Shown: positions 47,086 to 54,820 of the stretch, piece after piece
Layout: each line of letters begins with the position of its first letter
Position numbering within the stretch: position 1 is the first letter of the stretch
DNA from: Rhizobium favelukesii
Lineage (GTDB): Bacteria; Pseudomonadota; Alphaproteobacteria; Rhizobiales; Rhizobiaceae
Direction: 5' to 3'
Length of the DNA: 64,000 nucleotides
Assembly (NCBI RefSeq): GCF_000577275.2
Contig: NZ_HG916855.1
Location: forward strand, 310,001-374,000
Position numbers and translations under genes: made by a program
The notes under the pieces: generated by a model
The model's input: only the letters and a program-made list of their open reading frames with translations
What the model was told of the DNA's origin: nothing
Database searches by the model: none

Positions 47086-47790
47086 ATGATTGAGTCGACT
47101 GTCAGCTACAAGCGTCATCGTTTCCCGTCCGCTGTGATCGCTCGGGCGGTCTGGCTGTACTTCCGATTTCCGCTGAGCCTTCGCCTAGTGGAAGAGATGC
47201 TGCTGGAGCGCGGCATCGTCGTTTCCTATGAGACGATCCGGTGTTGGGCGAAGAAGTTCGGCCGTGACTATGCCGGCCTCTTGCGGCGCAAAGCACCGAG
47301 CCCAAATGACGTGTGGCATTTGGACGAAGTCGTCATCACGATCGGTGGCAAAACGCATTGGCTCTGGCGGGCCGTCGATCGGGACGGCTATGTTCTCGAC
47401 GAGATTGTTCAGGCCCGCCGCAACACCAAGGCTGCCAGGCGCCTGCTGACCCGGCTGATGAAGAAGCAGGGATGCTTACCGAAGCGCATCGTCACGGACA
47501 AGCTTCGTTTCTACGGCGCGGCACTGCGGCAGATCATGCCCACGGTCGAGCATCGATCGCACAAAGGGCTGAACAATCGCGCCGAAAACTCCCATCTACC
47601 CCTGCGAAAACGAGAACGAATAATGCAACGGTTTCGCTCGCCAGGCGCACTGCAACGCTTCACGAGCGTCTTTTCGGCGGTCCGAAATCTCTTCGTCCCG
47701 CCACGCTCCAAACACTCCGCCATCGCCGTCCACCTGCACCGCATCAGAGCGATCGCGCATTGGAGAGCAGTCACGGGCACCGCTGCCTGA
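47086..47790 (+). CDS. IS6-family transposase
   Basis: The 234-residue DDE transposase has an N-terminal zinc-ribbon/HTH-like part (YKRHRFPSAVIARAVWLYFR, FPLSLRLVEEMLLERG) and a DDE domain with Asp in WHLDEVVITIGGK, Asp in IVTDKLRFYG and Glu in NNRAENSHLPLRKRERIM. Length and motifs are complete, so the element may still move. The ATG at 47086 is taken; a TTG 9 bases earlier is in frame. It is encoded between the two perfect terminal repeats. Confidence 0.95.
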   Translation: MIESTVSYKRHRFPSAVIARAVWLYFRFPLSLRLVEEMLLERGIVVSYETIRCWAKKFGRDYAGLLRRKAPSPNDVWHLDEVVITIGGKTHWLWRAVDRDGYVLDEIVQARRNTKAARRLLTRLMKKQGCLPKRIVTDKLRFYGAALRQIMPTVEHRSHKGLNNRAENSHLPLRKRERIMQRFRSPGALQRFTSVFSAVRNLFVPPRSKHSAIAVHLHRIRAIAHWRAVTGTAA

Positions 47791-47823
47791 GCCTCCCGCC
47801 TAACGGAAAGTGTTCCTGAGGAA

Positions 47824-47840
47824 GTTAACCTGACATCACC
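47824..47840 (-). repeat. Right terminal inverted repeat of the IS6 element
   Basis: GTTAACCTGACATCACC, the exact reverse complement of the left end at 47036-47052. Confidence 0.9.
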
Positions 47841-48474
47841 AAACGCTGAAGCTGTCGCGCTGACTTGAAGCGCTTCATGATCCTCTCCCGTCGTCGGATC
47901 GGCTGATGAGAGTTTTCCGCCCGATTGTTCAGGCCTTTGTGCGAGCGGTGTTCGACGCCGGGCATGATATCGCGTTTTGCTGCGCCATAGGACCGGAGCT
48001 TGTCGGTGATCATCACACGCGGCGAACGGCCTTGCCCTTTCAGAAGCTTTCGCATCAAACGTTTTGCAGTCTTGGCACTGCGGCGACTTTGCACCAGCAC
48101 GTCGAGAACAAAGCCGTCTTGATCAACGGCGCGCCAAAGCCAGTGTTTCTTTCCACCGATGGCGACGACAACCTCATCGAGATGCCATTTGTCACCGGCG
48201 CCTGCCGGCTGATCGTTTCCGGATATCATTGGCAAAGCGTCTGCCGAACTTCTCAGCCCAGCGTCGCACCGTCTGGTGAGAGACGATGACGCCACCAGCT
48301 GCGAGCATATCCTCGACCATCCGTAGGCTGAGCGGAAACCGGAAATAGAGCCAAACGGCATGGGCAATCACCTCCGCTGGAAATCGGTGGCGCCGATAAA
48401 GAGGATCACGGCTAAATCTGGTCATCCCACCAGATCCCACATTTTCATCGATGCACGGTTAACGTTACGGTGCC
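47841..48474 (-). pseudogene. Second IS6-family transposase, frameshifted and cut by the first element
   Basis: On the minus strand an IS6 transposase starts at 48425 (FSRDPLYRRHRFPAEVIAHA, FPLSLRMVEDMLAAGG), shifts frame near 48200, and continues in the neighbouring frame with DKWHLDEVVVAIGGKKHW, MITDKLRSYG and NNRAENSHQPIRRRERIMKR. The protein ends abruptly at the right end of the intact IS6 copy; its last 40 or so residues are lost and do not reappear on the other side of that copy. GGCACCGTAACGTTAACC on the minus strand at about 48457-48474 is probably its surviving outer end. It is related to, but clearly different from, the intact copy. Confidence 0.85.
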
Positions 48475-48622
48475 GATGATAATCCTGCGCCGTCGGGCGC
48501 GCACAAGATGAGCCTCTCAGGGGTTGAACTAGAACTAGGTCGCCACGTGCAGGTTGGCCGCTAGGACGACCAACCCGACGTACCTCGTATGTTCACACGT
48601 CTCGCTCGCGAGGTGCCCGGAT

Positions 48623-49114
48623 TCAGGCGGCCCGCGCGTTCACGGTCGCTTTAGCGATCTCGGTAAGCAGTTCGTCTGTCGTTTCCTCTTCGTCAAGAGT
48701 CTCCGCGAGGAGGTCAGCTACGTCATCTAAACCGAGCGTCTCCGCCCAGGTTACCATCGTTCCGTAGCGGCTGATCTCATAATGTTCCACAGCCTGCGCA
48801 GCGGCGAGCAGGCCCGGATCGAGGGCTGCCGTGCCCTTGAACGCCTCCATGACTTCCTTGCCTTCCTCGATGATGCCGAGGATGGCATTACAGGTCTTCG
48901 GCTGCGCTGGCTTGCCCATCAGTTCGAAGGCCCGTTCGAGGCGCGTTACGTGATCTTCGGTCTGACCGCGATGTGTTTCGAATGCCTCCTTGAGATCAGG
49001 TGATTGTGCGGCTTCCGCCATCTTGGGCAGGGCGGTCAGTATCTGCTTTTCCGCGAAGTAGATATCCATGAGGGTCTCATAAAGGAGATCACTGAGGTTT
49101 TTAGGTTCTGCCAT
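48623..49114 (-). CDS. DUF892 ferritin-like protein (YciE/YciF type)
   Basis: The 163-residue four-helix protein begins PKNLSDLLYETLMDIYFAEKQ, with ALPKMAEAAQSPDLKEAFETH, GQTEDHVTRLERAFEL, VEHYEISRYGTMVTWAETLG and DLLAETLDEEETTDELLTEIA. The Glu and His residues spaced along the helices fit a di-metal ferritin-like site. The family is associated with stress, but its reaction is unknown. GAGGAACACGAAC precedes the ATG at 49114. It lies 22 bases after a membrane-protein gene on the same strand, so the two are probably co-transcribed. Confidence 0.9.
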   Translation of the reverse strand: MAEPKNLSDLLYETLMDIYFAEKQILTALPKMAEAAQSPDLKEAFETHRGQTEDHVTRLERAFELMGKPAQPKTCNAILGIIEEGKEVMEAFKGTAALDPGLLAAAQAVEHYEISRYGTMVTWAETLGLDDVADLLAETLDEEETTDELLTEIAKATVNARAA

Positions 49115-49136
49115 GTTCGTGTTCCTCGTGTTGAGA

Positions 49137-50060
49137 TTATTGGTTTCCGTCGCGTGTATATTCTTCAAGGATTGGGCCAGGCTTCGTGCCAGCTACACCG
49201 CCGAACCATGCTGCAATCAGGCCGAGAACGAGCGCGAAGAATCCGAGCAGAGCGCCGCTGGAAACGACCTCCGTCGTGGTCTGTGCCGCCTCCAAAGCCT
49301 GTTGCTTTGCCTGATCGATCGATGCCCTGTAGTTGGCCTCGTATTCATCGACTTTCGCACGGGCCTGGTCGACAGGAGTATTCTGAGCTTTCGCTAGAGC
49401 GTCGGCGGCCCGTGCCTTGGCGTCCTCGACCTGGCTCTGGTCGCCCGTTGCTACCGCTTTCATCGCCGTCACCGCCGCCGTTTGCAGGGCTTGCGGGTCG
49501 GAGCCACCGCTGGCCCCGCGGATTTGCCGTTCGATATCGGCCATCGGATCGGCTGCCGCGGCAATCGACGGCGCCGCGGTGGTCGCTGCGGTTGCTGCAG
49601 TCTTGCCGACGCCGCCGACCACGCTCGAAAGGCCGCTGAACGCGCCGCCGACGAGTGCGCCGACCGAGGTCGTCAGGAGGTACAGAATGACCAGCGTGGT
49701 GACGGCCCACGAGGTGATGCCGTGGAAACCGCCTGTGGACTTGCTCGGACGGCCTGACAGCCGGCTGGCAGCATATGCGCCGATAAACGAGGCGACGATG
49801 CCGGAAACGACGAACCAGAGGCCACCGATGATGGAGAAACTAGCGGCTGTAGGATTGTCCGATGTGGCGGGATCGAGGACCGCAGCACCAATTCCGACGC
49901 CGAGAAGATTGAGCAGGAACTGTGCGGCGAGGGCAATCACGACGCCGGCAAACACCGCACCCCATGATATCTTATTGAGAGTGGCCGTAATGCGCGGGTC
50001 CACCGGGTTGACCGCATACGGAGTATCGCCCGGCAGGCGGGAGATGGATGGTTGGGACAT
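49137..50060 (-). CDS. Conserved membrane protein with a helical soluble insert
   Basis: In this 307-residue protein, membrane helices appear at about 32-56 (ISWGAVFAGVVIALAAQFLL), 75-97, 112-135 and near the C-terminus (GALLGFFALVLGLIAAWFGG). Between the third and the last lies an Ala- and Gln-rich segment of about 130 residues, predicted helical and probably coiled coil (AVTAMKAVATGDQSQVEDAK, ADALAKAQNTPVDQARAKVD). It is of the type often called PhnA-like in rhizobia; no enzymatic motif is visible. The ATG at 50060 (MSQPSISRLPGDTPYAVNPV) gives a natural start. Confidence 0.82.
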   Translation of the reverse strand: MSQPSISRLPGDTPYAVNPVDPRITATLNKISWGAVFAGVVIALAAQFLLNLLGVGIGAAVLDPATSDNPTAASFSIIGGLWFVVSGIVASFIGAYAASRLSGRPSKSTGGFHGITSWAVTTLVILYLLTTSVGALVGGAFSGLSSVVGGVGKTAATAATTAAPSIAAAADPMADIERQIRGASGGSDPQALQTAAVTAMKAVATGDQSQVEDAKARAADALAKAQNTPVDQARAKVDEYEANYRASIDQAKQQALEAAQTTTEVVSSGALLGFFALVLGLIAAWFGGVAGTKPGPILEEYTRDGNQ

Positions 50061-50785
50061 TGTACAAGCCTCCAGAGCTTTTTCGCGGTTCTGTGAATGC
50101 GTCCCAACTCCCGCTTCATCCGAATGTTCCAAGGAGTATTTTCGCTTTGCCAGCGGTCAACTTGAGCGCCATCGATGCCGAGCAGGATGCAAAGGACGTG
50201 TCGAATGTCTGAAGCCTCGTGATCGCGAGGGATTCAATGGTGACGCTGGGGAACACGTATGTCCGCAAATGGAATCCGGAGGAAGACAGTGAGAGGCATG
50301 CTGCCGTCCAGGCGCTCGACTCCGCCACAGGGTAGCTCGGAGGAGGTCGACCGCCCTCAATTCCGCGGATATACGTTCGATGTAGGCGGCCGCGAAATCT
50401 CGGATTTTTGTCATCAATCTGGAAATTTGAAATCCCTCGAATTCCAATCCAACCAGGATGAAGCGTGCGTCGTCATCCTGGTACCGGGCGGTCATAGTTT
50501 TCTCGCCGATTGTGACGCGCTGACGTAGCTCGCAGGTTCGGCTCGTCACCCCCTTGGAGGGGAGCTATCTCTAATGCATGCAGGTATCGAAACCCTCTTT
50601 TGATGGAGGAGAGGATGAGGCATGGCGGAACCACTCGCGAGGCAATGGCTGCCGGTCGGAATCTGACCGCGGGTGCGCGGAATCGCGACCGCACGAAAAC
50701 CATTCAGGCGGGGAACGTTCGTCGGCCATGCAAGTTAATCTGAAGTGAGCGCGGCGCCGCATCGAACACTGATCCTACTGCCGTA
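50061..50785. other. Region of about 725 bases without a supportable gene
   Basis: Short open frames occur on both strands. The best is on the minus strand from about 50495 (MTARYQDDDARFILVGLEFE), but its C-terminal half is low-complexity antisense-like sequence and it has no good ribosome binding site. I see no RNA gene or clear repeat. The region lies between the membrane-protein gene and a decayed DUF6766 gene and is probably eroded accessory DNA. Confidence 0.4.
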
Positions 50786-51057
50786 CTGAACGAAGGACTG
50801 CGATTTCTCCGCGAGAAAGGACTGACTATTGTTCTCATCGCAGCTACATTGTCACGATCGTCGGCATGCTGCACAGCGGATGGCAGAGCTTCAATCAGGA
50901 TCTGGCGGAACACGGCTTCCCGCAACTGACATTGCTCGACTACACGGGGTCGGGCAGCTTCCTATCGGCGTTGTTCGAGAACTGAGAGAGCGAATTCCTG
51001 CACATGTCCGCCTACGTGGTTTTGACCGCCTTCCTCTTCAACGCGGCTTCGCAGTGA
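50786..51057 (+). pseudogene. Decayed DUF6766-family membrane protein gene
   Basis: Piecewise frames give LNEGLRFLREKGLTIVL, then, after a frameshift near 50840, SYIVTIVGMLHSGWQSFNQD, HGFPQLTLLDYTGSGSFLSA and LFEN. A TGA stands where the family has Trp in ENWESEF, and the frame then continues ESEFLHMSAYVVLTAFLFNA to a stop at 51057. The usual C-terminal tail is missing. There is also no ATG at the expected start. One frameshift and one nonsense change make it inactive. The intact family is a small two-helix membrane protein of unknown function. Confidence 0.7.
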
Positions 51058-51242
51058 GTTTCCCTCTGCCGCCGTTCTGGTGGTACGAGCCGCTTTCATT
51101 GCCACCGCGAGAGAAGCTGGACTTTCGATACGGCACGGACTGTGTGGTGCATTGGACCGGTGGGTTTCTCATCGGCGACTAGAACGAACCGCTGGTTTGC
51201 GAACGTAATGGTCGGCATCAGGGGTGGACGGAGTGGAGGGTA

Positions 51243-52415
51243 TTGAACAGGCAATATTTAGGCAAAAAGCGTCTTGTCGTTATCAGTGACTATCAAGCCG
51301 GCTGGTCCGGGCCTCCCTCGCCGCTCGCTATCGAGGAGTTGCGAGCCCAGTGGGCCAGTGGAGCGCGGGGAAGTCCCCCCTTTACTGTCGAACAGCCAAT
51401 CCATGATCTAGTGGTGGAGGGCAGTTACATTGAACGCCTGCCCCTTGCTTGCTTGAAGATGGGTATAGTCGACAGCGTCGAAGTTTGGACGCATTGGCGC
51501 GGCGACCGCCCGCCCCCCGAGGATTTGACGACTAATCCGTTTCTTGTTCGCCGTTCATTTGCAATGAACGGCCCAGAGGCGCCATTCGCGTCGAATGATA
51601 TGCTGGCCCACATCCTTACGTTTGGTGCTCCCGATATTCTCTGCGTGTGGGGGCTTGGCGTTTCAGAAGACATACTTGTTGCATGCAAGAGCAGCTATAA
51701 AATCTACAATTCTATCGATGCCCCTACGTGGCGAGTTCCCCGATCAATTAGCCAACATTTCGATCTGGTGCTGACCGGCGCCTTGTGGCAGTCGCAGGAG
51801 GTGAACCGGCGACATCCGGAAATGAAGACGGCGGTCCTTCCGATCGGACCGGAATTTGCGTCTCAGAGCATGTTCTATCCACTCGATGGCCCACGGCGAT
51901 ATGACGTTATCTATGTAGCCGCCGCTCAAACTTACAAGCGCCACGATATCCTTTTCGATGCCCTGGCTAAACTTCCGCATGGCATGAGGGCACTTTGCGT
52001 TTGCGGCTATGGGGAACTCGGGAATATGCTGCGCACACAAGTGCAAGCCTTGGGGATTGACGTCGACTTTGTTGGTCCGCCAGGCGTGCCATATGCAGAG
52101 GTTAATAGTCTAATGAACCAGGCAAAGATCGGCGTGGTTTGCGGCATCAACGACGGCGCCCCGGCAATCTTAACCGAATACATGCTGGCTGGCCTGCCGG
52201 TTCTCGCCAATAGCGCTCTCGTGTGTGGACTTCAGTATATTACTCCGCGAACAGGGGAGACTGTAGCAGCGGATCATTTTCACCATGCCATTTCGAGCAT
52301 GCTTGAAAACCTCTCAAATTATTCGCCGCGCCAGGTTGTCCTTGATAATTGGACGTGGCCACATTCAGTCCGCAAGCTTTGCGAAATCATGGATTCGCGT
52401 GCGGGGCAGAAATGA
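51243..52415 (+). CDS. Glycosyltransferase (GT-B fold, GT4-like)
   Basis: In this 390-residue protein the N-terminal domain starts KKRLVVISDYQAGWSGPPSP, and the C-terminal donor-binding half has YDVIYVAAAQTYKRHDILFDAL, CGYGELGNMLRTQVQ and KIGVVCGINDGAPAILTEYMLAGLPVL, equivalent to the E-x7-E region of GT4 enzymes. Its start is a TTG at 51243, with GGAGTGGAGGG just upstream; no ATG lies near. It is the first gene of a four-gene cluster on one strand and is followed after 59 bases by the GT-mutase fusion. It is the only one of the four without an added enzyme domain. Donor and acceptor are unknown. Confidence 0.88.
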   Translation: MNRQYLGKKRLVVISDYQAGWSGPPSPLAIEELRAQWASGARGSPPFTVEQPIHDLVVEGSYIERLPLACLKMGIVDSVEVWTHWRGDRPPPEDLTTNPFLVRRSFAMNGPEAPFASNDMLAHILTFGAPDILCVWGLGVSEDILVACKSSYKIYNSIDAPTWRVPRSISQHFDLVLTGALWQSQEVNRRHPEMKTAVLPIGPEFASQSMFYPLDGPRRYDVIYVAAAQTYKRHDILFDALAKLPHGMRALCVCGYGELGNMLRTQVQALGIDVDFVGPPGVPYAEVNSLMNQAKIGVVCGINDGAPAILTEYMLAGLPVLANSALVCGLQYITPRTGETVAADHFHHAISSMLENLSNYSPRQVVLDNWTWPHSVRKLCEIMDSRAGQK

Positions 52416-52474
52416 CTGCGGAACAAACCGCCGGAGTGGAGGTTGGAAGGCTTCCATAAACCGCGGATCCGCAA

Positions 52475-54820
52475 ATGAATCTTTCCAGCTCACTCACCCA
52501 AGGGTTCCGTACAGCCGAACAACGCAAGGCGCCGATCATATGTTTTTCCCATTTGCGCTGGGATTTTGTGCTGCAGCGTCCCCAGCATTTGATGGAGCGT
52601 TTCGCGCGAGATAGACAGGTCTTCTATTTCGAAGAGTTCATCCCCACAGATCACCATTTAGCCTATCTGGAGATCCATCCATTTGAGGGGACGGCGGTGA
52701 AAGCCATACGTCCACGAATCCCTCACTGGTTAGGTCAGGACGAGAGGGAGCGTGAACTAAGAAACCTGTTGGATGAACTATTGTCGATCTACGGCGTGGC
52801 CCGCCCGATCCTATGGTTCTATACTCCGCTCATGTATGGGCTCGCTCGTCACATCGATGCGGCGGCGGTCATTTACGATTGCATGGACGAGTTGGCCAAC
52901 TTCAAATTTGCGCCGCCAACTCTCAAGGACGCCGAGGCTGCACTCCTTAAACGCGCCGATGTGGCCTTCACCGGCGGCCACAGCCTGTATGAGGCCAAGC
53001 GGCATCTGCATGACAATATTCATCCTTTCCCATCTGGCGTCGATGTAGACCATTTCCACGCTGCTCGTGGAAACCTCGAGGAGCCGGCCGATCAAAGGTC
53101 CATCAGCGCTCCAAAGTTCGGATATTATGGCGTCATCGACGAGCGCCTCGACCTCGGCCTCATAAGCTGTGTAGCCAACGCTAGACCGAACCTCTCTTTT
53201 GTGTTTATCGGGCCAATCGTCAAGATTTCACCCGACGACCTCCCCAAAGCGGAGAACATCCATTACCTGGGCCGAAAAGCATATGGCGAACTGCCAGCGT
53301 ATGTGTCGGGCTGGAGCGGGGCACTGATGCCATTTGCTCTCGACGACGCAACACGGTTCATAAGCCCCACCAAGACGCCCGAGTATCTTGCTGCCGGTCG
53401 ACCAATCGTATCGACGCCTATCGCCGACGTCGTGCGTCAATACGGGGGCGTTTCCGGTGTTGCTCTTGCGCGGGATGCCGAGCAGTTTGCCACAGCGTGC
53501 GACGATGCGCTTGTCTTAAAAGAATCCGACGGCGCCTGGCTGAGATCAGTTGATACCCTTCTCGCCGCTTCGTCGTGGGACGACACGTTTCACGCGATGA
53601 GTGTGCTGGTTGAGGAAGCCATCATCCGTCGGTCCGCATTCACACATTCTCTCACACAATTCCCATCTCCACCGACAAGCGCCAGGTCGAGGTCATCCTT
53701 TGACTACCTGATCGTCGGTGCAGGCTTTGCGGGCTCGGTGCTGGCAGAAAGATTGGCGGCCGATGGGAGGCATGTGCTTTTGTGTGATAGGCGTCCGCAT
53801 ATCGGCGGCAACGCGTACGATTTTCACAATGAAGACGGCATCCTCGTTCATCGATATGGACCGCATATTTTTCATACCAACAGTCAGGAAATTTTCGACT
53901 ACTTGTCACAATTTACCGATTGGAGGCCGTACCAACACCGTGTGCTCGCCGACATCGGCGATCATCGACTGCCAGTTCCCATCAACCGAACGACCCTCAA
54001 TGGGTTCTACGGTCTCAATCTGAAGGACGAAGCAGAGGCCGCCTTATTTTTGGCCGCTCGTGCAGAGCCTTGCGATCCGATCGAAACAGCGAAGGATGCG
54101 GTTGTCTCCCAGGTCGGTGGCGATCTCTACCGCGCGTTTTTCCAAGGATATACCCGCAAGCAATGGGGTCTCGATCCGAGTCAGCTTGACAGATCGGTAA
54201 CCTCGCGTGTCCCGGCACGCGTTAGCGATGACGACCGATATTTCCTCGACACCTACCAGGCTATGCCGCTGCATGGCTACACTAGGATGTTCGAGAAAAT
54301 GTTGGACCACGAGTACATCACCGTATCGCTCGGCACGGAATTCGCGGACATCCGAAGGGACCATCCCGAGGCACATACGATTTTCACAGGACCGATCGAC
54401 GAATATTTTGATTATCGCTTCGGTCGTCTTCCATACCGTAGCCTTGAGTTCCGACACGAAACACATGATGCCAGACGCCTGCTACCAGTCGGCGTGATCA
54501 ACTATCCCTCGGAGACAGTGCCGTATACGAGGATCACCGAATACAAGCATCTGACTGGCCAGATCCATCCGAAGACAACCATTTCCTATGAGTTCGCCGG
54601 TGGAGAAGGGGAACCCTACTATCCCATCCCTCGACCGGACAATCAGGCACTGTACAAGCAATATGAAGCTGTTGCGCGACGTTCTAGCGACGTGACATTT
54701 GTCGGTCGGCTGGCGACATACAAGTACTATAATATGGATCAGGTGGTGGGCCAGGCTCTGGCGACATACCGGAAGATGTCAAAGGCGCACGCGAGCACCA
54801 TTGCTGCGAGCGTGAAATGA
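52475..54820 (+). CDS. Fusion of glycosyltransferase and UDP-galactopyranose mutase
   Basis: In this 781-residue fusion, residues about 20-395 form a GT-B type glycosyltransferase (ICFSHLRWDFVLQRPQHLME, AVIYDCMDELANF, FPSGVDVDHFH, FISPTKTPEYLAAGRPIVSTP). Residues about 407-775 form a full UDP-galactopyranose mutase: FAD motif DYLIVGAGFAGSVLAERLA, RPHIGGNAYD, YGPHIFHTN, GYTRKQWG, and the C-terminal PYYPIPRP with YKYYNMDQV. The mutase makes UDP-galactofuranose, which the fused GT may use directly. The linker is Ser/Pro-rich with no Met at the mutase start. The gene overlaps the next by 4 bases. Confidence 0.92.
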   Translation: MNLSSSLTQGFRTAEQRKAPIICFSHLRWDFVLQRPQHLMERFARDRQVFYFEEFIPTDHHLAYLEIHPFEGTAVKAIRPRIPHWLGQDERERELRNLLDELLSIYGVARPILWFYTPLMYGLARHIDAAAVIYDCMDELANFKFAPPTLKDAEAALLKRADVAFTGGHSLYEAKRHLHDNIHPFPSGVDVDHFHAARGNLEEPADQRSISAPKFGYYGVIDERLDLGLISCVANARPNLSFVFIGPIVKISPDDLPKAENIHYLGRKAYGELPAYVSGWSGALMPFALDDATRFISPTKTPEYLAAGRPIVSTPIADVVRQYGGVSGVALARDAEQFATACDDALVLKESDGAWLRSVDTLLAASSWDDTFHAMSVLVEEAIIRRSAFTHSLTQFPSPPTSARSRSSFDYLIVGAGFAGSVLAERLAADGRHVLLCDRRPHIGGNAYDFHNEDGILVHRYGPHIFHTNSQEIFDYLSQFTDWRPYQHRVLADIGDHRLPVPINRTTLNGFYGLNLKDEAEAALFLAARAEPCDPIETAKDAVVSQVGGDLYRAFFQGYTRKQWGLDPSQLDRSVTSRVPARVSDDDRYFLDTYQAMPLHGYTRMFEKMLDHEYITVSLGTEFADIRRDHPEAHTIFTGPIDEYFDYRFGRLPYRSLEFRHETHDARRLLPVGVINYPSETVPYTRITEYKHLTGQIHPKTTISYEFAGGEGEPYYPIPRPDNQALYKQYEAVARRSSDVTFVGRLATYKYYNMDQVVGQALATYRKMSKAHASTIAASVK

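Larger units (their letters stand above)
47036..47840 (+). mobile_element. Intact IS6-family insertion sequence (805 bp)
   Basis: The element is bounded by perfect 17-base inverted repeats at 47036-47052 and 47824-47840 and contains one full transposase gene. The flanking 8 bases (47028-47035 and 47841-47848) do not match, so there is no target duplication; this fits IS6 behaviour after cointegration or deletion. The right end sits inside another IS6 transposase gene. Confidence 0.9.

Noticed and set aside
50157..50549. Possible small gene on the minus strand
   Set aside because: The first 50 residues look plausible, but there is no ribosome site and the rest is low-complexity.
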